Notes: generated by a model from the letters alone, not told the origin. 64,000 nucleotides of DNA from F23-B02 sp963625655 (GCA_963625655.1 CAVFTS010000004.1:1-64000); one strand, 5' to 3'. Shown: positions 16,012-25,188, counted from the stretch's first letter. Numbers and translations: made by a program.

Positions 16012-17157
16012 TCAGTTTCTGCCTAAAAGACTGCCGACGAGACTGAGGAAAATGTCCGAAAGCTCCATCCTCCGCACGTCGTGAGAGGCGACGAGAGGCA
16101 CGCTGTACGCCTCCCGACCGTTTATCAGAACGCTCATGCTGCCGAGGCTGTCGCCCTTTTTGACGGGCGCCGCCACGGAGTCGGGAAGCTCAAGCTTATA
16201 TTCGATATTGCCCGAATCCCGCTTCGATATGAGCGCCGCTTCGGGACCCGTGTACTCCGGCTGAACGCAGTCGCCCTTGCCCAGCTCGACGGAGACGGGA
16301 GGCAGGGCAGACCCCTGCCGCAGGGGACACAGAGTGTAGTTTGCGAAGGCGTAGTTTAAAAGCGCCTTTGCGTCGTTGTTTCTCGAATCGACGCTCTCGG
16401 CGTGCATGATGACCGCAATATACTCCACTCCGTCACGCATGGCGGTCGCAGACAGACAGTACATAGCAAGCGAGGTAAAGCCGGTTTTAAGCCCGGTGCA
16501 GCCCTCGTAGTAGTAGACGAGCTTGTTGGTGTTTGAAAGCCCGAATTCGCCGTTGCGTATGGAGTCCATCCATATCGTGGTGTAGTCCTTTATGAGGTCG
16601 TGCCGTATAAGCTCTCTCGACATGAGCGCAATGTCGTATGCGCTCGTGTAATGCTCTCCGTCGTCGAAAAGCCCGGTGCAGTTTGTAAAGTGCGTGTTTT
16701 TCATTCCGAGCTCTTCGGCTCTCGCATTCATGCGCTCGACGAAGCTTTGCTCCGAGCTGCACAGATGCTCCGCCATCGCAACGGCACAGTCGTTTGCCGA
16801 CACGACGGATATGCACTTGAGCATCTCGTGGACGCTCATCTTCTCACCCTCCTCAAGAAAAACGCAGCTTCCGCCGAAGGAGGCCGCTCTCTCGGATGCG
16901 ATAACGGTGTCGTCGAGAGAAATGTCACCGTTTTCGATTGCCTCGACGATGAGCAGCATGGTCATCACCTTCGTGACGCTTGCGGGCGCCATGCGCTCGT
17001 GGGCGTTTTTCTCGTATATCACCTCGCCGCTTTGCTTTTCCATCAAAACGGCAGACGGGGCTTTGATGTCTATTGCGTCGTCACGGAGCGTTTCGGGTGC
17101 GGCGGCGCCGCCGAGTAGCTGAAGCGCAGCCAGCAGTGTAAACAGCATTCTTTTCAT
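16012..17157 (-). CDS. D-alanyl-D-alanine carboxypeptidase, DacF/PBP5 type
   Basis: 381 residues with a signal peptide (MKRMLFTLLAALQLLGGAAA). It trims the terminal D-Ala of peptidoglycan stems outside the membrane. S11 serine-peptidase motifs: SVTK (SxxK) at about residue 60, SAN (SxN) in VSANDCAVA, and KTG in GLKTGFTS. A C-terminal beta domain and the amphipathic end (DIFLSLVGSLLGRN) fit PBP5 and DacF proteins. Because the strain sporulates, a DacF/DacB role in the spore cortex is possible, but no sigma-F or sigma-E promoter stands out upstream. Confidence 0.92.
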   Translation of the reverse strand: MKRMLFTLLAALQLLGGAAAPETLRDDAIDIKAPSAVLMEKQSGEVIYEKNAHERMAPASVTKVMTMLLIVEAIENGDISLDDTVIASERAASFGGSCVFLEEGEKMSVHEMLKCISVVSANDCAVAMAEHLCSSEQSFVERMNARAEELGMKNTHFTNCTGLFDDGEHYTSAYDIALMSRELIRHDLIKDYTTIWMDSIRNGEFGLSNTNKLVYYYEGCTGLKTGFTSLAMYCLSATAMRDGVEYIAVIMHAESVDSRNNDAKALLNYAFANYTLCPLRQGSALPPVSVELGKGDCVQPEYTGPEAALISKRDSGNIEYKLELPDSVAAPVKKGDSLGSMSVLINGREAYSVPLVASHDVRRMELSDIFLSLVGSLLGRN

Positions 17158-17484
17158 GGCATATCCCTCCGAGACATACTATGTGTGGCGGGTATCGGAT
17201 AATGCAGGTTGACAGAATTATGCTTTATTCGACACGGATGAATCGGACAACGATGAACGCACAGTGAACAAAATCACTGCAAATACTGAGTTTTAAACAT
17301 TTTCAACACAGTTTTCAACATACAAAGCTGCAAGTCGGCAACGGAAAATATGCACATCAAGTTTACATAACGCATATACGGAATTATTATATTTATGCGA
17401 AAAATTCACAGAATAGTTATTGACGTTATTTGACTGCGATAGTAAAATTAAAGGGCTAAGTACTACGTTGCAAGGGGGAAAGTG
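17158..17484. other. 327-bp divergent intergenic region
   Basis: Holds the AI-2E-family gene promoter (17421-17449) and a tandem TTTTCAACA repeat at about 17300-17320. No ORF, RNA fold or confident promoter for the carboxypeptidase gene was found. Confidence 0.6.
17421..17449 (+). promoter_or_regulatory. sigma-A promoter of the AI-2E-family gene
   Basis: TTGACG, 17-nt spacer, TAAAAT; the ATG lies 36 bp downstream of the -10 box. Confidence 0.75.
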
Positions 17485-18810
17485 ATGAAGCGGCGTATTA
17501 AATCGAATACCCAGTACTTCCGCTGGGGTTTGACGGCGTTTATCGTCGTTGCCGCCAGCATACTGTTTTATTTCGGGCTGGACTATCTTGGCGATGTGTT
17601 CGGCATCCTGGGAGAGCTTCTCGGCATACTTACCCCCTTTGTGTGGGGCTTTGTAATATCGTATCTGCTGCTGCCGTTTATGAACATATTCGAGAGCAAG
17701 CTCTTCAGCCCGCTCACGAAGAATCTCTACGAGTCGCACCCGAAGATGAAGCGGCGCAAAAAGCTGGCGAGGGGACTTTCGGTATTTCTTTCGGAAATAC
17801 TTATGATATTGCTCATTTCGGCTTTGCTGTATCTTGTAATACCGCAGCTGTATGCCAGCATCGAAAGCATAGTCACCGCAGCGCCGGACTATCTCACGAA
17901 GGCGTATACAAAGCTTGACAAGCTGCTTGAAAACCACCCCGAAATGGACAAGTACGCAGAGGCGATATTCGGTAACCTGAACAACACGCTCATAAAATGG
18001 GCGCAGAATACCGTTCTGCCGAATATGGACACCATCATTGCGGACGTGACGAGCGGCGTTTACAGCGTCGTCATTGCCATCTACAATGTCGTCATCGGCA
18101 TGATCGTCTCCATATATGTATTGTATAACAAGGAGTCCGTCCGCACCCATTTCAAGAAGTTCCTGTACTGTGTCTGCAAGCCGAAAAACGCAAAGCGTGT
18201 AAACTCCGTTTTGAAGTTCACGGATCAGACCTTCCGCAACTTTATCACGGGTCAGCTCACCGACGCACTTATAGTCGGCGTTCTGTGCTTCATCGGGTGC
18301 AGCATACTGAAGATACCCTATGCGCTGCTCATTGCCGTGGTCGTCGGCGCAACGAACGTCATTCCGTTCTTCGGGCCGTTCATCGGCGGTATACCGTCGG
18401 GACTTTTGGTGCTTATGGTCGATCCCTTCAAGTGCCTTATATTCGTCATATTCATCGTTGCTCTCCAGCAGGTCGACGGCAATATCATCTGCCCCAAAAT
18501 AATGGGCGGCTCCGTTGGCATAAACGGCTTCTGGGTAATGTTTGCGATCATCCTCGGCGGCGGACTGTTCGGCTTCTGGGGCATGCTTTTGGGCGTTCCC
18601 GTGTTCGTGGTCATATACACCGGCATCAAGACGCTCATAGAGCGCAGGCTCCGTAAGCGCAATCTGCCCGATGACGACGCAAGCTACGAGGACTTGGACT
18701 ATATAGAACCGCAAACGGGCGAGCTTGTGAAGATCCCGCCCATCGTCGTAACGGCGGAGGATCCGAAGTCTGAGGAATCGGAAATCGAAGACGCACAGGA
18801 AGACAAATAG
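17485..18810 (+). CDS. AI-2E family membrane transporter
   Basis: 441 residues, PF01594 family: about eight membrane segments in two blocks around a hydrophilic stretch, with the conserved core FGPFIGGIPSGLL and NIICPKIMGGSVGINGFWVM. Characterised members export autoinducer-2 or act as Na+/H+ antiporters; which applies here cannot be told. The acidic C-terminal tail (about residues 380-441) is unstructured. GTG at 17482 precedes ATG 17485; the ATG sits better behind AGGGGGA. Divergent from the carboxypeptidase gene. Confidence 0.88.
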   Translation: MKRRIKSNTQYFRWGLTAFIVVAASILFYFGLDYLGDVFGILGELLGILTPFVWGFVISYLLLPFMNIFESKLFSPLTKNLYESHPKMKRRKKLARGLSVFLSEILMILLISALLYLVIPQLYASIESIVTAAPDYLTKAYTKLDKLLENHPEMDKYAEAIFGNLNNTLIKWAQNTVLPNMDTIIADVTSGVYSVVIAIYNVVIGMIVSIYVLYNKESVRTHFKKFLYCVCKPKNAKRVNSVLKFTDQTFRNFITGQLTDALIVGVLCFIGCSILKIPYALLIAVVVGATNVIPFFGPFIGGIPSGLLVLMVDPFKCLIFVIFIVALQQVDGNIICPKIMGGSVGINGFWVMFAIILGGGLFGFWGMLLGVPVFVVIYTGIKTLIERRLRKRNLPDDDASYEDLDYIEPQTGELVKIPPIVVTAEDPKSEESEIEDAQEDK

Positions 18811-18816
18811 CGAAAA

Positions 18817-18861
18817 TAAGGAAAAAACGCTTTCGGTTTTTCGAAAGCGTTTTTTCCTTAT
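18817..18861. terminator. bidirectional terminator between the AI-2E-family gene and cysteine desulfurase gene
   Basis: Near-perfect stem ATAAGGAAAAAACGCTTTCG / CGAAAGCGTTTTTTCCTTAT with A- and T-tracts on either side. Confidence 0.9.
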
Positions 18862-18876
18862 CAGAATTATCAGAAT

Positions 18877-20007
18877 TTATCTGTGCGCAAGGGTCTGCGA
18901 CGCACGGAGCAGGGAAGCGCAGAGCGCATCTGCGTCCTCTTTTGTGTTGTAGCGTGAAAAGCTTATGCGCAGAGCGCCGTCAATGACCTTTGCGGGAAGC
19001 CCGATCGCTTCGAGAACATGGCTCCTTGCGCCTTTCTTGCAGGCGGAGCTGCGGGAGACGAATATCCCGTCCGCCTCAAGGAAGTTCATCAGCACCTCGC
19101 TGCGCCAGCCGGGGAGCGACACACTGAGTATGTGCGGTGCGCCGCCGCCGATGAGGACGAGCTGCGGTATGAGCGACGTGAGCTTTTCGGCGGTGTAAGT
19201 CCGAAGCTCCAAAAGCTGCTCCTGCGTCTCGGCAAAGCGACCGTGTGCGATCTCCGCCGCCGTGCCGAAGGCGGCTATCTGCGGCATCGCCTCGGTGCCT
19301 GCACGCAGACCGCTCTCCTGCGCTCCGCCGAGTATATAGGGCTTGATTTTCACCCCGCTTTTGATATACAATGCGCCTATGCCCTTGGGTGCGTGGATCT
19401 TGTGACCGCTTATCGAGATCATGTCCGCACCGCAGCCCTTTGCGGTGAAGGGCAACTTCATAAAAGCCTGCACCGCATCCGTGTGCAGAAGTGCGCATGA
19501 ACCCCGCTCGTCGAGCAGACGGCGCATTGCGGCGATGTCCGTTATGCCGCCCGTCTCGTTGTTGACGGTCATAAGGCTCACAAGCACGGTGTCGGGGCGC
19601 AGAGCCTCGGCAAGCGCCGAGACGCTTATGCTGCCGTCGGCTTCGGGCGCAAGGCGGGTGACCTCAAAGCCCCGGCGCTCAAGCTCCGAGAGGGACTTTC
19701 TCACCGCATCATGCTCCACGAGCGAACTTATAACGTGCCTTCCTCGGTGCTTCATTGCCTCGGCTCCGCAAAGGATAGCCCAATTGTCGCTTTCAGAGCC
19801 GCAGGAGGTAAAGAAAAGCTCCGACGGCTTGCAGCCGAGGGCGGAGGCAACCTGCCCCCTTGCCTTTGTCAGAACGGCTGCCGCCTCACGTCCCTTGGTG
19901 TGGGTCGAGCTGGGGTTGCCGTAAAACGATGTCATGGTTTCAAACGCCGTCTTTGCCGCTTCGTCACAGACTCTGGTGGTGGCGGCGTTGTCAAGATAGA
20001 TTTCCAT
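18877..20007 (-). CDS. Cysteine desulfurase (NifS/IscS-like)
   Basis: 376 residues, class V aminotransferase fold; PLP enzyme that takes sulfur from cysteine. It begins MEIYLDNAATTRV. PLP-site residues are in VEHDAV (His), HTDAVQAFMKLP, and SGHKIHAPKG (Schiff-base Lys). The active-site Cys lies in SRSSACKKGARSHVL, a short loop as in class I enzymes. The ATG has AAGGAG. It is divergent from mtaB with only 26 bp between start codons. An enzyme feeding sulfur to the neighbouring methylthiotransferase or to general Fe-S assembly is plausible. Confidence 0.92.
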   Translation of the reverse strand: MEIYLDNAATTRVCDEAAKTAFETMTSFYGNPSSTHTKGREAAAVLTKARGQVASALGCKPSELFFTSCGSESDNWAILCGAEAMKHRGRHVISSLVEHDAVRKSLSELERRGFEVTRLAPEADGSISVSALAEALRPDTVLVSLMTVNNETGGITDIAAMRRLLDERGSCALLHTDAVQAFMKLPFTAKGCGADMISISGHKIHAPKGIGALYIKSGVKIKPYILGGAQESGLRAGTEAMPQIAAFGTAAEIAHGRFAETQEQLLELRTYTAEKLTSLIPQLVLIGGGAPHILSVSLPGWRSEVLMNFLEADGIFVSRSSACKKGARSHVLEAIGLPAKVIDGALRISFSRYNTKEDADALCASLLRASQTLAHR

Positions 20008-20033
20008 TTTGTACTCCTTAGGAGAGATTTACG

Positions 20034-21320
20034 ATGAAATACATTATATACACTTTGGGCTGCAAGGTCAACCAGTACGAAACTCAGGCGATGGAAACGC
20101 TGCTCTGTGAACACGGTCATACGCAGGCGGCGGAGGGCGAGACTGCCGATGCCGTCATCGTGAACACCTGTGCCGTGACCGCAGAGGCGGGGCGCAAGTC
20201 GAGACAGGCGATAAACCGCCTGCGTGAGGAGAACCCCGGTGCGGTCGTTGCGGTGTCCGGCTGCTACTCGCAGCTCAGCCCCGACACCGCCGCAAAGCTC
20301 GGTGCGGACGTCATTTTCGGCACCGGCGACAGGGTGAAGCTCGTCTATGCCATAGAGAGAGCCTTCGCCGAGGGCGCATCGGAGCGCTGCGTCGATAAGC
20401 CCTTTGAGCGGCGTGTGTTCGAGGAGCTGCCTGCGGGAGCCGCCGAGGGCAGAACGAGAGCACTGCTCAAAATTCAGGACGGCTGCGTAAACTTCTGCAC
20501 CTACTGCATAATCCCGTACACGAGAGGGCGTCTCAGAAGTCTGCCCGTTGCCGACGCAGCAGCCGCTGCCGCAAAGCTTTGCGCGGAGGGATACAGGGAG
20601 CTTGTGCTGACGGGCATCGAGATCGCCTCCTACGGCGTCGACCTTGAGGGGAAACCGAACCTTGCCGACGTTGTGTGCGCAATTGCGGCGGCGGCGCCCG
20701 ATATGCGGCTGCGGCTCGGCTCGCTTGAGCCGACGGTCATAACCGAGGACTTCTGCCGCCGCCTTGCGTCGCTCGGAACGGTGTGCCGGCACTTCCACCT
20801 TTCGCTGCAATCCGGCTGCGACAGGACGCTTAAAAATATGAACCGCAAATACGATACCGCAAGCTTTTTCGAGAAAACGGAGCTGCTGCGGAAATACTTC
20901 CCCGACTGCGGGATAACCTGCGACATTATCGTGGGCTTCCCCGGCGAAAGCGACGAGGATCAGCGCACGACGCTTGATTTTATTGAAAAGGTCGGATTTT
21001 CCGACGCTCACATTTTCCCGTACTCACGCAGACCCGGCACCCCGGCGGATAAGATGGACGGACAGATAGACAGAAGCACCAAGGCGAGACGCTCACGGGA
21101 GGCCAGAGCCGTTGCAGCCGAGGCTCGCCGCCGCTGCCTTGAGTCCTGCGTCGGAAAAACGCTCCCCGTGCTGTTTGAAACGAAGGACGGCGATAAGTGG
21201 CAGGGTCACAGCGACACCTACTTTTCGGTGGAGGCAAAGGGCGAGGGCCTGCGGGGATTGGTCAAAAACGTCAAAATCACGGGCGTTTCCGGGGAAATAC
21301 TCGTAGGAGAGATAAGTTGA
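20034..21320 (+). CDS. mtaB: tRNA (t6A37) methylthiotransferase
   Basis: 428 residues, radical-SAM MTTase that converts t6A37 to ms2t6A37. N-terminal UPF0004 domain: YTLGCKVNQYE, VNTCAVTAEAGRKSRQAI and VSGCYSQ provide the three auxiliary-cluster cysteines. The radical-SAM loop is CVNFCTYCIIPYTRGRLRS (CxxxCxxC). A C-terminal TRAM domain follows (GKTLPVLFETKDGDKWQGHS). The GCKVNQ form separates MtaB from MiaB and RimO. The start has AGGAG; the 26-bp gap to the divergent desulfurase gene means its promoter must lie inside that gene. Confidence 0.93.
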   Translation: MKYIIYTLGCKVNQYETQAMETLLCEHGHTQAAEGETADAVIVNTCAVTAEAGRKSRQAINRLREENPGAVVAVSGCYSQLSPDTAAKLGADVIFGTGDRVKLVYAIERAFAEGASERCVDKPFERRVFEELPAGAAEGRTRALLKIQDGCVNFCTYCIIPYTRGRLRSLPVADAAAAAAKLCAEGYRELVLTGIEIASYGVDLEGKPNLADVVCAIAAAAPDMRLRLGSLEPTVITEDFCRRLASLGTVCRHFHLSLQSGCDRTLKNMNRKYDTASFFEKTELLRKYFPDCGITCDIIVGFPGESDEDQRTTLDFIEKVGFSDAHIFPYSRRPGTPADKMDGQIDRSTKARRSREARAVAAEARRRCLESCVGKTLPVLFETKDGDKWQGHSDTYFSVEAKGEGLRGLVKNVKITGVSGEILVGEIS

Positions 21321-21345
21321 CGTGCGCCCGCATCGGTATTATAAT
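21317..21345 (+). promoter_or_regulatory. sigma-A promoter of serC-serA
   Basis: TTGACG (overlapping the mtaB stop codon), 17-nt spacer, TATAAT; 43 bp before the serC ATG. Confidence 0.78.
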
Positions 21346-21388
21346 TTAATGTGTTAATACGACAAAGAATGCCGAAGAAGGTGAAACG

Positions 21389-22471
21389 ATGTTTTCGGAG
21401 AGAGTCTATAATTTTGCGGCAGGTCCCTCGATCATGCCGGAGCAGGTGCTGCATAGCGCCGGGAGCGAGATAATGAATTACGGTGGCAGCGGTATGTCCG
21501 TCATGGAGATGAGCCACCGCAGCGCCTGCTTTGCAGAGATCTTCAATGATGCGAAGTCACGGCTCAAGGCGCTTTTAAAGGTACCGGACAGCCACGAGAT
21601 ACTGCTGCTTCAGGGCGGCGCAACGCTTCAGTTTGCCGCAATACCCATGAATCTTATGGGGCAGGGAGGCACTGCGGATTACGCCGTGACGGGGAACTTC
21701 TCCCGCCTTGCCGCCGAGGAAGCGAAAAAGTACGGCAATGTCCGCATCGCCTGCGACAGCACCCCCTTCGGTCACGACCGCATACCCGATACGGTGAATG
21801 AGACCGAGGGCGCAAGCTACTTCTACTACTGCGCCAACAACACAATCTACGGCACCGAGTGGCAGACGGTACCCGACGTTAAGGCGACGCTTGTGTGCGA
21901 TATGTCCTCGGACATTCTCTCCAAGCCCGTGGACGTTTCACGCTATGGACTCATATACGCCGGAGCGCAGAAGAACATGGCTCCTGCGGGGCTTACGGTG
22001 CTTATACTTGACCGCAGTCTTGCGGGGAAGGCGCTGCCGATAACGCCGAAGGTCATGGACTACAAGGTGCTGATAGATAAGGACTCCATGCTGAACACAC
22101 CGCCGTGCTGGTGCATATATATGCTCGGCAAGGTGCTGCGCTGGGTGGAGGACATGGGCGGACTTGCCGCAATGGAGAAGCGCAAAAGACTCAGAGCGGG
22201 GCTGCTGTACGACTATCTTGACGAGAGCAGGCTTTTTATCCCCCATGCGCAGAAGGACTCTCGCAGTGACATGAACGTCACCTTCCGCACGGGAGACCCC
22301 GCACTTGACGAGGAATTTGTTAAAGGCGCTGCGGCGAACGGACTTTTAAACCTCCGGGGACACAGACTCACCGGCGGCATGAGAGCTTCGCTCTATAACG
22401 CAATGCCGATAGAGGGCGTGCAGGCGCTCGTTGCTTATATGAAAGATTTTGAGGTGGAACACCGTGTTTAA
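21389..22471 (+). CDS. serC: Phosphoserine aminotransferase
   Basis: 360 residues, class V aminotransferase. It converts 3-phosphohydroxypyruvate and glutamate to phosphoserine, the second step of serine synthesis. Signatures: YNFAAGPSIMPEQVL, the phosphate loop LLLQGGATLQFAAIP, and the PLP-Lys region GLIYAGAQKNMAPAGLT. The C-terminus NLRGHRLTGGMRASLYNAMP is typical of SerC. AAGGTG precedes the ATG. It overlaps serA by 8 bp, so product and feeding enzyme are co-translated; no serB is adjacent. Confidence 0.95.
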   Translation: MFSERVYNFAAGPSIMPEQVLHSAGSEIMNYGGSGMSVMEMSHRSACFAEIFNDAKSRLKALLKVPDSHEILLLQGGATLQFAAIPMNLMGQGGTADYAVTGNFSRLAAEEAKKYGNVRIACDSTPFGHDRIPDTVNETEGASYFYYCANNTIYGTEWQTVPDVKATLVCDMSSDILSKPVDVSRYGLIYAGAQKNMAPAGLTVLILDRSLAGKALPITPKVMDYKVLIDKDSMLNTPPCWCIYMLGKVLRWVEDMGGLAAMEKRKRLRAGLLYDYLDESRLFIPHAQKDSRSDMNVTFRTGDPALDEEFVKGAAANGLLNLRGHRLTGGMRASLYNAMPIEGVQALVAYMKDFEVEHRV

Positions 22472-23627
22472 AATAAAGACCATAAACAATATATCGCCCG
22501 TGGGACTCGATAAGCTCGTCCGGCTCGGCTGCATGGTATCGCCCGATGCCGAGAGCCCGCAGGGCATCATAGTTCGCAGTGCGGATATGCACGGCTTCGA
22601 GCCGAACCCGGAGCTTATAGGTATCGCCAGAGCGGGAGCCGGATATAACAACATCCCCGTGGAAAGAATGGCGGAGCTGGGAATATGCGTCTTTAACAGC
22701 CCCGGCGCAAACGCCGAGGCGGTAAAGGAGCAGAGCGTCTGCTCGCTCGTCATGGCATCGAGGGACGTTCTCGGTGCTGCCGAGTGGGTAAAGAGCATTT
22801 CCGACAGAGGAGGCGAGATACCCGCTCTCGTCGAAAAGGGCAAGTCCGCATTTTCGGGTCCAGAACTTATGGGCAAGACCATCGGCGTTCTGGGACTGGG
22901 CGCCACGGGTGCGCTCGTCGCCAACGTCTGCCTTGCAATGGACATGACCGTCATAGGCTACGACCCCTTCATGTCGGTGGATGCGGCATGGCGTCTGTCG
23001 AAGGACGTTGACAGGGCGGAGGACATCGGCGAGATATTCAGAAACAGCGATTATATCAGCATAAACATCCCCTACAACGAGGATACGCATCACCTCGTCG
23101 ACGAAAAGGCCTTTTTGATGATGAAGCCCGGTGTGCGTATAATAAACGAGTCGAGAGCGGAGGTCGTCGATGACGATGCGATGCTCCGTGCGCTTGAGAG
23201 CGGCGTTGTTGCGAAGTACGTCACCGACTTTCCGAACGAAAAGATCCTCGGCGGCAAAAACGTCATTGCGCTGCCGCACCTCGGCGCCTGCACCCCGGAG
23301 AGCGAGGACAGGTGTGCGGAGATGGCGGCAAAGCAGCTGTACGATTATCTGAAAAACGGCAACATTACAAACTCCGTCAATCTGCCGAACGCAAAGCTTG
23401 AGCGCATGGGCATGTGCCGACTGTGCGTCATACACCGCAATGTGCCGGGTATGATAAACCGTATACTCGATTTCGTTACCGAGAGGAACATCAACGTCGA
23501 GCATATGATAAACAAGCCGAGAGGCGGCTATGCTTACACGATGATAGACCTCGGCGACAGAATAGACGAGGACATGGCAAGCAGCATACGGAGCATGGAC
23601 GACGTGCTGAGAGTCAGAGTGCTGTGA
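22464..23627 (+). CDS. serA: D-3-phosphoglycerate dehydrogenase (short form with ACT domain)
   Basis: 387 residues. It oxidises 3-phosphoglycerate in the first step of serine synthesis. The NAD-binding fold has GKTIGVLGLGATGALVANV; catalytic residues are in NESRAEVVDDDAML (Arg region), Glu in the middle and His in LPHLGACTPES. The last about 70 residues form an ACT domain (CRLCVIHRNVPGMINRILDF), likely for serine feedback. The start is GTG 22464, seven bases after GAGGTGG; an upstream TTG at 22449 has no ribosome site. It ends in a terminator. Confidence 0.93.
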   Translation: MFKIKTINNISPVGLDKLVRLGCMVSPDAESPQGIIVRSADMHGFEPNPELIGIARAGAGYNNIPVERMAELGICVFNSPGANAEAVKEQSVCSLVMASRDVLGAAEWVKSISDRGGEIPALVEKGKSAFSGPELMGKTIGVLGLGATGALVANVCLAMDMTVIGYDPFMSVDAAWRLSKDVDRAEDIGEIFRNSDYISINIPYNEDTHHLVDEKAFLMMKPGVRIINESRAEVVDDDAMLRALESGVVAKYVTDFPNEKILGGKNVIALPHLGACTPESEDRCAEMAAKQLYDYLKNGNITNSVNLPNAKLERMGMCRLCVIHRNVPGMINRILDFVTERNINVEHMINKPRGGYAYTMIDLGDRIDEDMASSIRSMDDVLRVRVL

Positions 23628-23641
23628 AAAAAGAGGATGCA

Positions 23642-23676
23642 AAAAAGAGGATGCCGATGCATCCTCTTTTTTCTGT
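23642..23676 (+). terminator. terminator after serA
   Basis: AAAAAAGAGGATGC stem around CGAT, followed by TTTTTT. The left arm is also present as a direct copy immediately upstream (23627-23640), suggesting a small tandem duplication. Confidence 0.88.
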
Positions 23677-23727
23677 AAACTTTATATTAACTGCACCCGA
23701 AAACGGAAATTGTGTGATATAATCAAA

Positions 23728-23736
23728 CATTACAGA
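23728..23736 (+). promoter_or_regulatory. possible extended -10 promoter of the lipoprotein gene
   Basis: TG-A-TATAAT (within TGTGATATAATC, position approximate). No convincing -35 box, so it would rely on the extended -10 element. Confidence 0.4.
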
Positions 23737-23781
23737 ATGTCGGCGAAAAGCGTCGGCACAGACCTCAAGGAGGGAGCCTTT

Positions 23782-24639
23782 ATGAAAAAACTGTTGCCCG
23801 TACTTTTATGCCTTGCCATAGCTGTCGGACTGTGCGCCTGCGGCGGCACCGAGGCACCGAAAACGCCGGAGGTCACAGCAACGCCGGAGCCGGTGCGGTT
23901 TACCAAGGAGGACGGGAAGCTCGACACCGAGAGCTACTACAACCCCAACGGCATGAAATATGCCTCCGTCGAGTATAGCTATGACGGCAGCGGAAGGGTG
24001 ATAAGCGAGAGACACCTCGGCCTTAACGATGCAGAGGAGGGCATACTTTCATACGAGTACCTCGACGGCGACAAGATAAGCAGCCGCAGCTATAAGCTCA
24101 GCGTCGGTGACGGCAGCTACACCGATTATTACACCGAAAGCTATGAGTACGACGAATCGGGACTTCTCCTGTCGATAACGAGGACGGAGAGCGGTGTCGT
24201 TGCGGCACGCACCGTCTACGGCTACGACGAGAGCGGAAACCTTGTGAGCGAGAAGCGCTACGAGGGCGAGGACTTCTGCATGGCGGAGTACGATTACCGC
24301 ATCGACGCAAACGGCAGAGTGATAAGCTGCACCCGCAAGGACTACATCGAGGGCGACGGCAGCGAAAACAACTACGCATACGACAGTCAGGGCAGACTGC
24401 TCACCGACCAATGCTACGACGAAAACGGCAACGTCGTCAGCCGCACGGAGTACAGCTACGACGAAAACGGCAATGAGATAAAGCGCAGCGTGTTCGCCGA
24501 GGGCGGGGAGCTTATAAGCAGCACCGAAAAAAGCTACGAATACGACGACATCGGCAACATCATCTGCTGCGTGACCTCGCACTCCGACGGTACGCCCGGC
24601 AGCACCGTGCGCTACACATGGCAGTACAGCAAGGGATAA
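23782..24639 (+). CDS. YD-repeat lipoprotein of unknown function
   Basis: 285 residues. Lipoprotein signal MKKLLPVLLCLAIAVGLCAC (lipid-modified Cys about 20), a Pro/Thr-rich linker to about residue 40, then tandem RHS/YD-type repeats, for example YGYDESGNLVSEKRY, YAYDSQGRLLTDQCY and YSYDENGNEIKRS. There is no RHS core or toxin tip, so it is a short extracellular repeat protein. AAGGAGGGA lies before ATG 23782; the frame upstream is not supported. It is monocistronic. Binding of carbohydrate or wall polymer is a guess from repeat type only. Confidence 0.82.
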   Translation: MKKLLPVLLCLAIAVGLCACGGTEAPKTPEVTATPEPVRFTKEDGKLDTESYYNPNGMKYASVEYSYDGSGRVISERHLGLNDAEEGILSYEYLDGDKISSRSYKLSVGDGSYTDYYTESYEYDESGLLLSITRTESGVVAARTVYGYDESGNLVSEKRYEGEDFCMAEYDYRIDANGRVISCTRKDYIEGDGSENNYAYDSQGRLLTDQCYDENGNVVSRTEYSYDENGNEIKRSVFAEGGELISSTEKSYEYDDIGNIICCVTSHSDGTPGSTVRYTWQYSKG

Positions 24640-24667
24640 TTAACAAATATTTTAAATTTATTTTCTT

Positions 24668-24697
24668 TTGCCTGTGTTAACATATACTCATTATATA
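24668..24697 (+). promoter_or_regulatory. probable promoter of the zinc-ribbon/DUF5685/J-domain operon
   Basis: TTGCCT, 18-nt spacer, TATATA; about 69 bp before the first ATG. Confidence 0.5.
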
Positions 24698-24765
24698 TTG
24701 TGTGCCGAGGTGTGAGAAATGCCGAAGCACACGGCTTTTGATAATTCGATTCAAGGTGATATTTG

Positions 24766-25185
24766 ATGAGGAATTGGTTTATACGTTTTATGACCGGACG
24801 CTACGGAGGCGACCAGCTTAACAGGCTTGTCTCGTTCATGAGCATCGCATTTGCGGTGCTTGCCATCATATTCAGCTTTGCCATGAGCGACAGCCCGGCC
24901 GGCAGTGTGCTTTGGGTCATAGCTCTTGCGTTTCTTGCCGTCGTATATTACCGTGCGTTTTCAAAGAACTTCAACAGACGCAGTGACGAGAATACCCGCT
25001 ACCTGAGGCTCAAATACAGGGTCTCGTCGTTTGTAAGGCTCAGGCAGGAGCGTTGGAGACAGCGCAGGGAGTATAAATTCTTCACCTGCCCCTCATGCAA
25101 GACGACGCTCAGAGTGCCGAGAGGCAAGGGCAGTATTAACATAGTGTGCCGCAAGTGCGGCTACTCCTTCAGGGGCAAGAGCTGA
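24766..25185 (+). CDS. Two-TM protein with C-terminal zinc ribbon
   Basis: 139 residues. Two hydrophobic segments at about residues 20-60 (FMSIAFAVLAIIFSFAM and WVIALAFLAVVYYRAF), a basic linker (many Arg, about 65-105), then a zinc ribbon with CPSCKTTLRVPRG and CRKCGYSF. Expected at the membrane with the ribbon in the cytoplasm, as the linker is positive. It is 3 bp from the DUF5685 gene, so probably in one unit with it and the J protein. ATG 24766 is preferred to the TTG three bases earlier, given AAGGTGAT. Function unknown. Confidence 0.8.
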   Translation: MRNWFIRFMTGRYGGDQLNRLVSFMSIAFAVLAIIFSFAMSDSPAGSVLWVIALAFLAVVYYRAFSKNFNRRSDENTRYLRLKYRVSSFVRLRQERWRQRREYKFFTCPSCKTTLRVPRGKGSINIVCRKCGYSFRGKS

Positions 25186-25188
25186 GCC

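Noticed and set aside
17293..18714. 473-codon minus-strand open frame
   Set aside because: Antisense of the AI-2E-family gene; His/Tyr/Asp-rich translation typical of reverse-frame shadows.
22368..23642. 424-codon minus-strand open frame
   Set aside because: Antisense of serA; no family motifs.
23628..23781. Possible small RNA between serA and the lipoprotein gene
   Set aside because: Only a terminator, a -10-like box and a Shine-Dalgarno can be recognised; no further structure.
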